Assembly: GCA_937919625.1 (NCBI GenBank)
Contig: CALFRK010000028.1
Coordinates: 29,347 to 93,346 of the forward strand
DNA length: 64,000 nt
Origin: an uncultured Ilumatobacter sp.
Lineage (GTDB): Bacteria > Actinomycetota > Acidimicrobiia > Acidimicrobiales > Ilumatobacteraceae
Reading direction: 5' to 3'
In this document: positions 40,277 to 48,451 of the stretch, piece after piece
How the letters are laid out: every line of letters starts with the position of its first letter
How positions within the stretch are numbered: the stretch's first letter is position 1
Notes under the pieces: generated by a model
The model's input: the letters and a program-made list of their open reading frames with translations, nothing else
What the model was told of the DNA's origin: nothing
Database searches by the model: none
Position numbers and translations under genes: made by a program

Positions 40277-41542
40277 GTGGAAATGCGCAACCAACCCGAC
40301 GACGTGCTCGATCACATCGGCCCCGGCACCCAATTGATCGTGCCGCTCGCCAACGGCGAGCCGACCTGCCTGCTCGACGCGATCGAGGCAGCCGCCCCTC
40401 GACTCGAGCATGTCCGGGTGCATCAGATGCACGCCATCCACGAGCGGCCCTATCTCGCCGGCGAGTTTGGCGACCGGATGAAACATCTGTCGTATTTCCT
40501 GTCACACGTCACTCGACCACACTTCGCCAACGGCACGATCGGATTGATCCCGGCCCACTTCTCAGAAGTCTTCGCGTTGATGCGAGCCCGAACCGTCGAT
40601 CCGTTGGTGATCGCCGCTGCTTCGCCCCCCGACCGGCACGGATACTTCTCGCTTGGTGTGTCGGCCGATTACACGTCGAGCTTCATCGGACGCGCCAGGT
40701 TCTTCCTCGAGGTCACCGATCACATGCCGCGCACATTCGGGCGCAACCAGCTCCACGTCAGCCAGGTGGAAGGCTGGTGCCGCACCGACCGACAGTTGGT
40801 CGAAGTCGAGCCACGCCAACCCGACGATCTGGATCGCACTATCGCCACCTATGTCGCAGAACGGATCCCCAACGGCGCCACGTTGCAGACAGGGATCGGC
40901 GCCATACCCAACGCCATCATGGCGGCCCTGATGAATCACCGCGACCTCGGCATCCACACCGAGTTGCTGTCCGACGGTGTTGTCGATCTGATCGAAGCGG
41001 GCGTGGTCAACGGAATCCGCAAAGACCTCAATCGCACCAAGACCGTCGGAACTTTCGCCCTGGGTACCAAGCGGCTGCACGAGTTTCTGCACGAAAACAC
41101 GGCGGTCGAGTTGTGGCCCGTGCGCTATGTCAACGATCCGGCGATCATCGGGCGCGAGCGCGGCTTCGTCTCGATCAACGCCACGCTGACGGTCGATTTC
41201 CTCGGCCAATGCGCCAGCGAAACAATCGGCGGTAAGTACTACTCGTCGGCCGGCGGCCAGAACGACTTCGCCCGTGGAGCGATGAACTCACGCGACGGCC
41301 AAGGCTTCGTTGTGTTGCACTCGACCACCAGTGCCGGCGCCAGCCGAATCGTTCCTCGCCTCACCGCCGGCGACGCCGTCACAACACCCAAGAACACGGT
41401 CGACAAGATCGTGACCGAGTATGGGGTGGCCGAGCTGCGGGGCAAGTCGATCCGCGAACGCACGCAGGCGTTAGTGCAGATCTCCCATCCCGACCATCGC
41501 GCCGAACTTCAAGCAGAGGCCGAACGGATGCGCTACTGGTGA
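40277..41542 (+). CDS. Acetyl-CoA hydrolase/CoA-transferase (4-hydroxybutyrate CoA-transferase-like)
   Basis: 421 aa from a GTG at 40277. Motifs of class I CoA-transferases of the Cat1/AbfT type: NGATLQTGIGAIPNAIMAAL, LGIHTELLSDGVVDLIEAGV (with the Glu that forms the CoA thioester), VSINATLTVDFLGQCASETI and SSAGGQNDFARGAMNSRDGQ, then VTEYGVAELRGKSIRER near the end. It moves CoA between acyl groups such as acetate and a C4 acid. It is divergent from the NUDIX gene, which might act on CoA metabolites as well. Followed by a bidirectional terminator. Confidence 0.88.
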   Translation: MEMRNQPDDVLDHIGPGTQLIVPLANGEPTCLLDAIEAAAPRLEHVRVHQMHAIHERPYLAGEFGDRMKHLSYFLSHVTRPHFANGTIGLIPAHFSEVFALMRARTVDPLVIAAASPPDRHGYFSLGVSADYTSSFIGRARFFLEVTDHMPRTFGRNQLHVSQVEGWCRTDRQLVEVEPRQPDDLDRTIATYVAERIPNGATLQTGIGAIPNAIMAALMNHRDLGIHTELLSDGVVDLIEAGVVNGIRKDLNRTKTVGTFALGTKRLHEFLHENTAVELWPVRYVNDPAIIGRERGFVSINATLTVDFLGQCASETIGGKYYSSAGGQNDFARGAMNSRDGQGFVVLHSTTSAGASRIVPRLTAGDAVTTPKNTVDKIVTEYGVAELRGKSIRERTQALVQISHPDHRAELQAEAERMRYW

Positions 41543-41546
41543 CGTT

Positions 41547-41573
41547 GCCACGTTGTGTCAGAGACAACGTGGC
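41547..41573. terminator. Bidirectional terminator (CCACGTTGT stem)
   Basis: GCCACGTTGT and ACAACGTGGC are perfect 10-bp arms with a 7-base loop, between the convergent CoA-transferase and CcdA genes. The same arm sequence recurs in the hairpin at 46217. Confidence 0.8.
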
Positions 41574-41574
41574 G

Positions 41575-42396
41575 TTAGGCGTTGGGACGACGGCGACCGA
41601 GTGCGTAGATCGCTGCACCCGCCACGACGGCGAACAGCACGACAGCGACCATTTGCCAGCTGTCGATCAGTTCGACTTGGACACGCCGCTGCAGCCATTC
41701 CACCCTGTCGGTGATCGCTGAATGCTGCTCGTTGATTTCGACTACCCAGAAGTAGTACTCGAGATACAACCCGGACAGCAGCACCATTACGGCAGCGAGC
41801 CGATCGACGTACTGCGAGCCGCTCCGCAGCAGGCGCAGCAGGCTGGTGTTGGCCACCGCCAGTGCAATCGTAAGGGCTGTGACGACCAAGGCCATCGCCG
41901 CGCCGTACGCCAACACATGGGCGAGACCGGCACCCCACCCCTGCTCGTCAACGGTGCCGAACAGCACGGTCGAGAACAGCGGCAACGTGCAGCCGATCGA
42001 TGCCACGGCGTAGGCGACGCCGTACAGTGCCATCGCCCGCAGCGTGCGATCTGGAGTTCCCGTGTCGATCTTCGGCATCGAGATCGGCAGCCGATAGCCG
42101 GCCAACATGGCGACCCCGAGTACGACGAAAGCGACACCGATCACCGCCGTGGCGTACTTGGCGTTGTTCTCGATCCACAGCGTGGCGTACTCGGAGATGA
42201 CCCCGACCAAGACGAACACCGCCATGAATCCAGCCGAGACGGCAGCCGACACCAACAACGCCCGGCGCAGCGTGGCGCGCTGATCGCCGGGCCGATGGCC
42301 CTGCATCCCCAGGAAGTACATCAGATAGGTCGGCAGCATCACGAACGCGCATGGGTTGACCGCCGCAACGAGTCCCCGCAGAAACGACAGTCCCAT
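41575..42396 (-). CDS. ccdA: CcdA-type thiol-disulfide transmembrane protein
   Basis: 273 aa with about six transmembrane helices. The two redox Cys motifs of CcdA/DsbD-beta are present: VAAVNPCAFVMLPTYLMYFL in the first helix and VASIGCTLPLFSTVLFG in the fourth. CcdA carries electrons from cytoplasmic thioredoxin across the membrane to extracytoplasmic thioredoxin-like proteins. The gene directly follows the TlpA-like gene (one-base overlap), its probable partner. A longer C-terminal soluble tail ends with a further membrane segment. Confidence 0.9.
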   Translation of the reverse strand: MGLSFLRGLVAAVNPCAFVMLPTYLMYFLGMQGHRPGDQRATLRRALLVSAAVSAGFMAVFVLVGVISEYATLWIENNAKYATAVIGVAFVVLGVAMLAGYRLPISMPKIDTGTPDRTLRAMALYGVAYAVASIGCTLPLFSTVLFGTVDEQGWGAGLAHVLAYGAAMALVVTALTIALAVANTSLLRLLRSGSQYVDRLAAVMVLLSGLYLEYYFWVVEINEQHSAITDRVEWLQRRVQVELIDSWQMVAVVLFAVVAGAAIYALGRRRPNA

Positions 42397-42983
42397 CAGA
42401 ACAGCGTCTCGATCAGCGAGCGCAGCGTCTCGGCGTCGAGCTCGCCGGTCTGGCGCAGAATGCGGCCTTCGGCGCTGACGAACAAGGTGACCGGGTAACC
42501 GACAATGCCCAGTTCGTTCGATAGTGAACCGTTATCGCGCAACAGGTCGTAGGCAACGCCGCGGTCGCGGGCAAACTGCTCCATCACGTCGACGGTGTCG
42601 AACGGATCTACGCCGACGAACTGCACCCTGTCACCGACCGCGGCGTGCACGGTGGCGAAGTCGCGAAGCTCTCGCCGGCACGGCACACACCTTGAGAACC
42701 AGAAGTTGACGACCAAGGGCTGGCCGCCGTAATCGGCGAGCTGCACGGACTGGCCCTCCCGATCCAGCAGGTCGACAGCGGGCAGATCGGCGCCCGTGAC
42801 ATCGGCGTTGACGTCATCGAAGGGCTGGTCGAAGATCCCTGGCTGGTCGAGCACGAACTCTCCGTCGATCGCGGGGCCACCGCCCAGCGCGCCCGCCAAC
42901 CAGGCACCCCCAAACAGCGAGACCGCCGCCACAGCCACGCCTGCGACTGCTGCCAAGACTAGGTGTCGCGAGCGTGGTGCCAC
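42396..42983 (-). CDS. TlpA/ResA-like thioredoxin, membrane-anchored
   Basis: A GTG at 42983 gives 195 aa; the long track ORF (334 aa) reads through the whiB region in the wrong frame. The N-terminus has a membrane anchor (VLAAVAGVAVAAVSLFGGAW). The thioredoxin domain has PLVVNFWFSRCVPCRRELRD with a C-V-P-C active site, VGVDPFDTVDVMEQFARDRG, and a cis-Pro segment (ELGIVGYPVTLFVSAEGRIL). It would receive electrons from the adjacent CcdA to reduce cytochrome c haem-site or CuA cysteines, in line with the copper/cytochrome cluster at 57.7-61.2 kb. Confidence 0.88.
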   Translation of the reverse strand: MAPRSRHLVLAAVAGVAVAAVSLFGGAWLAGALGGGPAIDGEFVLDQPGIFDQPFDDVNADVTGADLPAVDLLDREGQSVQLADYGGQPLVVNFWFSRCVPCRRELRDFATVHAAVGDRVQFVGVDPFDTVDVMEQFARDRGVAYDLLRDNGSLSNELGIVGYPVTLFVSAEGRILRQTGELDAETLRSLIETLF

Positions 42984-43023
42984 CGTCCCCAGGTTACGAG
43001 GCGGGGCGGCGCACTGTCCTTCG

Positions 43024-43059
43024 GCTCTGAAACCTGCCCGGACACGCAGGTTCCAGAGC
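43024..43059 (-). terminator. Hairpin downstream of whiB
   Basis: GCTCTGAAACCTGC and GCAGGTTCCAGAGC pair with one mismatch around a short loop, just after the WhiB stop on the minus strand. Confidence 0.65.
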
Positions 43060-43071
43060 TGAGGGGGATGC

Positions 43072-43428
43072 TCAGACGACCACCCGATCGGCAAGCTCAT
43101 CGGACTCGACGAGGCCGAGTTCGTTGACGATGACAGGAGGCCCAGGCCTCTTGGAAGGTCGCCCGCCGGGTCTCTTGTGGGCGACGATGCGTCCGCCGGA
43201 CAGCAACTCGCCACCCCAGACACCCCACGGCTCCTCACGCTCGAGGGCGTCGTCCAGGCATGACTCGCTGAGTGCGCATTTGGCACAGATCGCCTTGGCG
43301 CGTGCGATGTCGAGCACATGGTCGGAGAAGAACAGTGGGGTGAGCGTGCCGTGGCCGTCCGCACAGCGGGCGACTTGCAGGGTCGAGATGGAGTACTCAT
43401 TTATGAGCTGAAGCTGAATGGTGCTCAT
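43072..43428 (-). CDS. WhiB-family FeS regulator
   Basis: 118 aa. Four cysteines for a [4Fe-4S] cluster lie at about 22, 48, 51 and 57 (ARCADG, AICAKCALSESC), followed by the WhiB turn EPWGVWGGEL and a basic, AT-hook-like tail (KRPGGRPSKRPGP). WhiB proteins bind sigma-factor region 4 and respond to redox or nitric oxide. The family is restricted to actinobacteria and their phages, so it supports the taxonomic guess. The leader of about 100 bases upstream is preceded by a terminator from the small gene at 43584, so whiB has its own promoter. Confidence 0.92.
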   Translation of the reverse strand: MSTIQLQLINEYSISTLQVARCADGHGTLTPLFFSDHVLDIARAKAICAKCALSESCLDDALEREEPWGVWGGELLSGGRIVAHKRPGGRPSKRPGPPVIVNELGLVESDELADRVVV

Positions 43429-43529
43429 GGGCGATGTCTTTCTGGTCGTGATGATGGTTGTCGTCGTGGTTGCTGGTTGTTCGTTGCTGGGTTCATGAGA
43501 TCTTCCGTATCGGGGTCGAAAAACGAGAA

Positions 43530-43557
43530 AGGCCGCCGGGTCGGAACCCGGCGGCCT
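43530..43557 (-). terminator. Strong intrinsic terminator of the small gene upstream of whiB
   Basis: AGGCCGCCGGGT and ACCCGGCGGCCT are perfect 12-bp arms with a four-base loop; on the minus strand the stem is followed by TTTCTCGTTTTTC. Confidence 0.85.
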
Positions 43558-43583
43558 CGGTACGAGGGTGATTCGACGTTTGG

Positions 43584-43835
43584 TTACGTCGACCCCGTTT
43601 CGAGGTGCCGGGCGTGGCGCTTGACGAACATTGCGTTCTTGGCGGCGGCCAGAGTGGTGGTGTTGCCGTTATACGCATTGATCGGGAGCCCAGCGACACC
43701 GGTTGTGCCGCGACCGTGGAATTCGGGCGCAACGGTGTGCTGACGCCAGCTGGAGCAGGCAACCACGGCAGACCCGCAACGGCGGGCGCGACCGGGCGTG
43801 TGGCCCAGCTGGTGCGTCGTCGTCATCGTGTCCAT
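43584..43835 (-). CDS. 83-aa protein of unknown function next to whiB
   Basis: The ATG at 43835 is preceded by AGGAG with a 6-base spacing, better placed than the track start at 43898. The protein (MDTMTTTHQLGHTPGRARRC, later AYNGNTTTLAAAKNAMFVKR) is basic, with two Cys (RRCGS, VACSS) and Thr/Ala-rich stretches, and no hydrophobic segment. A strong intrinsic terminator follows 26 bases after the stop, so it forms its own transcription unit just before whiB. No family recognised. The signals suggest a genuine small gene; the composition leaves some doubt. Confidence 0.5.
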   Translation of the reverse strand: MDTMTTTHQLGHTPGRARRCGSAVVACSSWRQHTVAPEFHGRGTTGVAGLPINAYNGNTTTLAAAKNAMFVKRHARHLETGST

Positions 43836-44073
43836 CGGTTGCTCCTGCGCTTGGGCTGCAACACGCGAATGTGCGCAGCGGAGGTTCCAGTGGACCACGC
43901 CGCGCGCATCACAGTCAAGGAGGTTTCCACGGGAAACTCCGAGACCGCTCTCGGGGCGACGGTTCGGCCGTCAGGCGAGCAACACCGGTCAACCCGAACG
44001 GCATATCGCTCGACAGGTTAGAGAGCACCGCCGAGGCAGTTCTGGCGAGCCAACATTTTGCCCAGATAGTGGC

Positions 44074-45144
44074 TCAGTCGACGAGCACGTACCGATACGG
44101 CGACGGCTCGGTCTGACGCGTCATCTCACCAAGCCGGCGGAGGTGCTCGAGATGGGCGTAGGTTTCGCTGTCGGCCATCGTGCCCTGAACCCGAGCCGAG
44201 AACAGATGCTGTGAGTATTCGGTCACGGATGCCGGGTGACCGATCTGTTCGGCCGTCGACCGGAGCTGATCGAGGCGATCGACATGATGCTGCTTGATCG
44301 ACTCGGCGCGTGCCGCCAGGCTCGAGAACGGATGCCCGTGCGCCGGCAGCACTACCGAAACGTCGTCGCCGTACGCCGCGATCTTGTCAAGCGATTCCAG
44401 AAAGGTCGCCAGCGGGTCTGCCATCGGTGAGAGACCACCGACGTGAGGAGTGATCGTCGGCAGCACGTGATCGCCCGACAGCATCACGCCATCGGTCGGG
44501 TCGAAGAGACACAGATGATCCTCGGTGTGGCCAGGGGTGTGGATCGCGACCCAGTCACGACCCGCCAGCGAGATTGTCTCAGCTTCGTTCAGTCGCATGG
44601 TCGGCGTAGGCGTGCGCATCAGACGCGGGAGGTGCCGGGATGCCCTGAGGGCCAGCTTTCGTTTCCACGAGAAGGCCATCTGCTTTCCGTCCCACGGTGT
44701 CGGGTCCCACGGGAATCGGCGGCCGAGCAGTTTTGCCACCTCCGGCAGATCCTCGACATCGACGTCGGGAGGCTCGGATGGGTCCCACATCAGTCGGAAC
44801 CGTTGGTGGGTGACGACCTGAGCCCCGGACTCGTGCTGAACGCGCCCGGCGCCACCGAAGTGATCGGGGTGGCTGTGTGTGACGATCACGGTGTGCACTC
44901 GCTTGATCGGGAACCCAGCGGAGGCGAGCCGCCGCCGTAGCACCTTGTACGAAGACAGTCCCGGAAGACCTGGATCGACGATCGCGACGCCGTCGCGATC
45001 CTCGAGCAGATAACAGTTGACATGGCCGAGTCCGGTGAAGTCGATCGGCAACTGAGCGCGCAAAACGCCCGGTGCAACCTCGATGATCTCGTCGCTCGCC
45101 CGCTCCTGCTCCTGTTTGGGCACCCGCCCGGTCGTGCTCGTCAT
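44074..45144 (-). CDS. MBL-fold metallo-hydrolase
   Basis: The ATG at 45144 gives 356 aa. Zinc ligands are VIVTHSHPDHFGGAGRV (H-x-H-x-D-H), IHTPGHTEDHLCLFDP and MLSGDHVLP, with VVLPAHGHPF near the C-terminus. It starts with VAPGVLRAQLPIDFTGLGHV and NCYLLEDRDGVAIVDPG, the usual beta-lactamase-fold opening. A C-terminal helical region (residues about 270-340) resembles the LACTB2-like group. Substrate unknown. It is preceded on the same strand by the quinone oxidoreductase gene, 82 bases away. Confidence 0.85.
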   Translation of the reverse strand: MTSTTGRVPKQEQERASDEIIEVAPGVLRAQLPIDFTGLGHVNCYLLEDRDGVAIVDPGLPGLSSYKVLRRRLASAGFPIKRVHTVIVTHSHPDHFGGAGRVQHESGAQVVTHQRFRLMWDPSEPPDVDVEDLPEVAKLLGRRFPWDPTPWDGKQMAFSWKRKLALRASRHLPRLMRTPTPTMRLNEAETISLAGRDWVAIHTPGHTEDHLCLFDPTDGVMLSGDHVLPTITPHVGGLSPMADPLATFLESLDKIAAYGDDVSVVLPAHGHPFSSLAARAESIKQHHVDRLDQLRSTAEQIGHPASVTEYSQHLFSARVQGTMADSETYAHLEHLRRLGEMTRQTEPSPYRYVLVD

Positions 45145-45226
45145 CGCCTCGTCAACAGTAGGTCTCGCGGTGGCATTCGGGCGACGCCGAGCAAAGCTGC
45201 TGCTGTTGAACTTCGTGCTGCGCCGC

Positions 45227-46201
45227 TCAGATATCGAGCAGGATCTTGCCGATGTTGGCGTTCGCCTCCATATGGCGATGGGCCTCGACGATGTCGCCAA
45301 GGGCAAATCTCGAGTCGATCACCGGCCGTAACGCACCCGAGTCGAAGAGCGGGATCATCTCGGCGATGAAACGTTGGCTGAGCGCTGCCTTCTGCTCGAT
45401 AGGGCGGGCCCGCAGAGTGGTGCCAATCCAGCGAACCCGCCTTACGAGCAGCAACCCGAGGTTGACGGCCGTCTGGCCGCCGCCCATCAGCCCCACCTGC
45501 ACGATCGCGCCCTGTGGTTTGATCGAGGCAAGGTTGCGGTTGGTCTCCTCGCCACCGATCACATCGAGAATCACGTCGACACCACCAGGCACGGCGTCAC
45601 GGAGCGCAGCCGACCAATCGGCAGGCGATCGTTCGAGCACGAGATCAGCACCGAGGTCACGGCACGCCTGCATCTTGCCGGTCGAGCACGTCACAGCAAT
45701 CTGGGCGCCGATCGCCTTGGCGATCTGGATCGCAGCTGTACCAACACCGGAGGCACCGGCGTGCACGAGCGCCCACCGCCCGCACGTCAGCCCACCCTGC
45801 ACGACGAGTGCGTCCCAGGCCGTTAGAAATACCTCGGGGATCGCCGCCGCGTCAGACAGTTTGACCGTCACGGGAATTGGCAATGCCTGTCGTTCGTGGG
45901 TCGCCACGAGTTCGGCATAGCAGGCGCCCGACTCGATACCCATCACGCGGTCGCCAACGTTCCACAGCGTGACGCGGTCGCCGACCGCTGTGACGGTTCC
46001 GGCGTACTCGAGCCCGAGAATCTCGTGCTGACGCGCAACGGGATCGCGGTAGCCACCCATTCGCTGCAACGTGTCGGCCCGATTGCAGGCGCTGTGGGCG
46101 ACCCGAACAAGGATCTCGTCAGGCCCATGGATCGGGTCGGGAACCTCCGTGACGGTGAGGACCTCGGGCCCTCCGTACTCGGTAACGACGACAGCGCGCA
46201 T
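45227..46201 (-). CDS. NADPH:quinone oxidoreductase, zinc-free MDR family
   Basis: The ATG at 46201 gives 324 aa; the track ORF starts inside the terminator. Sequence follows the QOR/PIG3-like branch: RAVVVTEYGGPEVLTVTEVP, AHSACNRADTLQRMGGY, LGLEYAGTVTAVGDRVTLW, the NADPH site VHAGASGVGTAAIQIAKAIG, and IGTTLRARPIEQKAALSQ near the C-terminus. The zinc-binding Cys cluster of alcohol dehydrogenases is absent. It reduces quinones or enones with NADPH. Upstream hairpin 46217-46243 separates it from the metalloprotease gene. Confidence 0.88.
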   Translation of the reverse strand: MRAVVVTEYGGPEVLTVTEVPDPIHGPDEILVRVAHSACNRADTLQRMGGYRDPVARQHEILGLEYAGTVTAVGDRVTLWNVGDRVMGIESGACYAELVATHERQALPIPVTVKLSDAAAIPEVFLTAWDALVVQGGLTCGRWALVHAGASGVGTAAIQIAKAIGAQIAVTCSTGKMQACRDLGADLVLERSPADWSAALRDAVPGGVDVILDVIGGEETNRNLASIKPQGAIVQVGLMGGGQTAVNLGLLLVRRVRWIGTTLRARPIEQKAALSQRFIAEMIPLFDSGALRPVIDSRFALGDIVEAHRHMEANANIGKILLDI

Positions 46202-46216
46202 CCAGCAAGTGTGGCC

Positions 46217-46243
46217 GCCACGTTGTGTCTGACACAACGTGGC
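46217..46243 (-). terminator. Perfect 27-bp palindrome between metalloprotease and oxidoreductase genes
   Basis: GCCACGTTGTGTC and GACACAACGTGGC flank one base. The first 10 bases of the arm are identical to the terminator at 41547. The stop codon of the metalloprotease gene begins at its edge. Confidence 0.8.
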
Positions 46244-47166
46244 TATCCGGGGGCGACGAGTGCGGCGACCATGGCGAGTACGTCAGCCGCCGGAGGCGGC
46301 GCGAGTCGTTCGGTACGCGGTAGCCACAACTGATTCGACCAGATCGCCACCATCACCTCGGCAAAGTCCTCGCTGGGCTGGAGGCCCCATTGATCGAGAC
46401 GATGCGCCGCTTCGTCGCTCCACACCGTGGCAGGATCGATGCCGCGCAGCTCGAGATACTCCCCGCGCTCTGCATTATTGAGACGTTCGAAGTCGGCGAC
46501 GTGCCCGAACTCGTGCAGGATCGTGCGTACGAAGTCATCGACAGTACGCCCTCGGTTTCGGTAGATCGTTACCGTCTTCGTGTCGGGATCTGTGGTGCCG
46601 CCAGTACCCGCCAGTGCCCCGCCGATCGCGACGTCCCACTCGGGAAACTCAGCCGGATATCGAAGAAACTCCTGGGCGAGCGGTATCGCCTGTTCGATCT
46701 TGGCGACCACTTCTTCTGGCGAATCGGCGTCGGCAGCCAGCGTGTACACGCGACCGCAGGCGTCAGCCACGCAGACCGTGTGGGCACCCTCATCGTCGAT
46801 CCAGACCTGCAAGACGAACTGGCCCCGAGCATCGACCTCCAAGGACAACACATCAGCCGGATCGGCGTCGACCGTGACAGCGTCGGTCGGCTCGGCGCCC
46901 GTGCCCGACATTTCGGCTATCGCGTTGGCGGGGCTGAACAGGGCCTCGATCTCGATCGCCGCGAACGAAGCGGTCGTTTCGACAACAAATGCGGCCGTGG
47001 GTGGGACCGTCAGGAGTGCAGTGGATGCTGTTTCGGCGACCGTGACCGGCTGAGCCGGTAGATCGAACACCGGCTCGGCTAGCTGGCGCCCATCACCTGT
47101 GCCGCAGGCCAGCAGCAGCACGGCAGCCAACCCAAGCGAAAAAACGTTACGGGACAACCGGATCAT
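46243..47166 (-). CDS. Lipoprotein with HExxH metalloprotease-like motif
   Basis: 307 aa. Lipoprotein signal MIRLSRNVFSLGLAAVLLLAC, then a long low-complexity Thr/Ala/Val/Glu tether (to about 110), then a compact domain. Near residue 220 is VRTILHEFGHVADFERLNNA, a zincin-type HExxH with a downstream acidic residue, and later SDEAAHRLDQWGLQPSEDFA where E/D could complete the metal site. This suggests a surface-anchored zinc peptidase, or a catalytically dead relative. The start overlaps the oligoribonuclease gene end by 20 bases. Confidence 0.75.
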   Translation of the reverse strand: MIRLSRNVFSLGLAAVLLLACGTGDGRQLAEPVFDLPAQPVTVAETASTALLTVPPTAAFVVETTASFAAIEIEALFSPANAIAEMSGTGAEPTDAVTVDADPADVLSLEVDARGQFVLQVWIDDEGAHTVCVADACGRVYTLAADADSPEEVVAKIEQAIPLAQEFLRYPAEFPEWDVAIGGALAGTGGTTDPDTKTVTIYRNRGRTVDDFVRTILHEFGHVADFERLNNAERGEYLELRGIDPATVWSDEAAHRLDQWGLQPSEDFAEVMVAIWSNQLWLPRTERLAPPPAADVLAMVAALVAPG

Positions 47167-47770
47167 CGGATTCGGAACCGGCCTCGGCGGCGACCTTGCC
47201 GTGCAACAGCTGTAGCCGCGCCGTCACCTCGTCAGGACTGCAAAACACGAGGTCTCGGTACAGCTGAAGCTCGGACACGCTCTCACGAATGTCGTCCAGC
47301 GCGCGATGGGCCCCTTGCTTCCAGCCGCGCTGGCTGAGCACCTCTGGATACCACCGCCTGACAAGCTCCTTGATGCTGGACACGTCGACCGATCGGTAGT
47401 GCAGGTGTTCCTCGATCTCTGGCAGATAGGCCGCCAGGAATCGTCGGTCGGTGCCGATCGAGTTGCCACACAGCGGCACTGTCCGCGCCTCTGGCACGTG
47501 CTGGCGAATAAACGCCAACGTCTCGGCCCCCGCCTGGTCGAGCGAGATCGTGGAGGCTCGGATTTGATCGAGCAACCCAGAGCGGGTGTGCATGTCGACC
47601 ACGAACGGGTCCATCTTGAGCAGCATTTCCTCGGGCTGATTGACAACCAGATCGGGGCCTTCGGCAATCACCCGCAGATCATCGTCGGTAATCAGCGTCG
47701 CAATCTCCACGATCACTTCAGACGTGTGATCGAGGCCAGTCATCTCGAGATCCATCCACACCAGCATCAT
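47147..47770 (-). CDS. orn: Oligoribonuclease
   Basis: The ATG at 47770 gives 207 aa (M-M-L-V-W-M-D-L-E start); the track start at 47851 overlaps the divergent gene. DEDDh exonuclease motifs: LVWMDLEMTGLDHTSEVIVE (Exo I), LCGNSIGTDRRFLAAYLPEI (Exo II), and KQGAHRALDDIRESVSELQL (Exo III with the catalytic His). Orn degrades 2- to 5-nt RNA, including pGpG from cyclic-di-GMP turnover. Divergent from the poly-gamma-glutamate hydrolase gene with a 34-bp gap. Confidence 0.93.
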   Translation of the reverse strand: MMLVWMDLEMTGLDHTSEVIVEIATLITDDDLRVIAEGPDLVVNQPEEMLLKMDPFVVDMHTRSGLLDQIRASTISLDQAGAETLAFIRQHVPEARTVPLCGNSIGTDRRFLAAYLPEIEEHLHYRSVDVSSIKELVRRWYPEVLSQRGWKQGAHRALDDIRESVSELQLYRDLVFCSPDEVTARLQLLHGKVAAEAGSESDDPVVP

Positions 47771-47804
47771 GGCGACTCTATTGCGGCGTGGGACGATGGA
47801 GACA

Positions 47805-48413
47805 ATGTCCCGCCCGACCTTCGCCGAGTTGCTCGCCATGCCGGGCGTCATGGAGGAGTGCGAGCTGCGCGGCCGGATGGGTTTTATGGCTTACCACGGA
47901 GGGAGTCTGGAGGAGGCGACCGACATCGTGGCGAGGCGGGCTGCAGCCCTGTCCGGTGCTTCGTACTATGGCGTGTTGCATCCGCCCGACTGGGACCTCC
48001 ATATCCCGTCGATTCGAGTCACCCCTGACCAATCGCCCATATTGCGCAGTTTCCTCGATCATGTCGAGATTGTGATCACCATTCACGGGTTCGGGCGGCG
48101 GCCATTGCCGACATCTGTGCTACTGGGCGGTCAGAACCGTTTACTGGCCGCTCACGTGGCCGCTCACCTGCGGGCGGTTCTGCCCGCCTACGACATCGTC
48201 GACAAGCTCGACGACATCCCTCTCGAACTGCGCGGCGTGCACGATCGCAACCCGGTCAACCTTCCGCTGCACGCAGGGGTGCAGGTCGAATTACCACCCC
48301 GGGCGCGCGGCTCGAGCCCTCTGTGGTGGGACTGGGAGAGCGGTCTGGTGCCCCACACCCAGTCATTGATCTCCGGCTTGGCGGCCGCCGCAGCATCGTT
48401 CGAGATCCCCTGA
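47805..48413 (+). CDS. Poly-gamma-glutamate hydrolase family protein
   Basis: The ATG at 47805 gives 202 aa. Pattern: GFMAYHGGSLEEATDIVARR (zinc His-Gly-Gly-x-x-E block), ALSGASYYGVLHPPDWDLHI, IVITIHGFGRRPLPTSVLLG and LRAVLPAYDIVDKLDDIPLE, then a NPVNLPLHAGVQVELPP ending. This is the DUF867 fold of phage and bacterial poly-gamma-glutamate hydrolases, zinc amidases that cut gamma-glutamyl polymers. Substrate in this organism unknown. It is followed 38 bases later by the GH38 gene. Confidence 0.8.
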   Translation: MSRPTFAELLAMPGVMEECELRGRMGFMAYHGGSLEEATDIVARRAAALSGASYYGVLHPPDWDLHIPSIRVTPDQSPILRSFLDHVEIVITIHGFGRRPLPTSVLLGGQNRLLAAHVAAHLRAVLPAYDIVDKLDDIPLELRGVHDRNPVNLPLHAGVQVELPPRARGSSPLWWDWESGLVPHTQSLISGLAAAAASFEIP

Positions 48414-48451
48414 GAACCGTCCGACCCATCGCTCTGGCGTACGGTTTCGAT

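Noticed and set aside
42396-43400. 334-aa start for the TlpA-like gene
   Set aside because: The extra N-terminus runs through whiB and a hairpin in the wrong frame; the GTG at 42983 with a membrane anchor fits the family.
43919-43940. Hairpin GGAGGTTTCC/GGAAACTCC as an RNA gene or riboswitch
   Set aside because: Imperfect short stem with no further conserved structure; at most a weak terminator.
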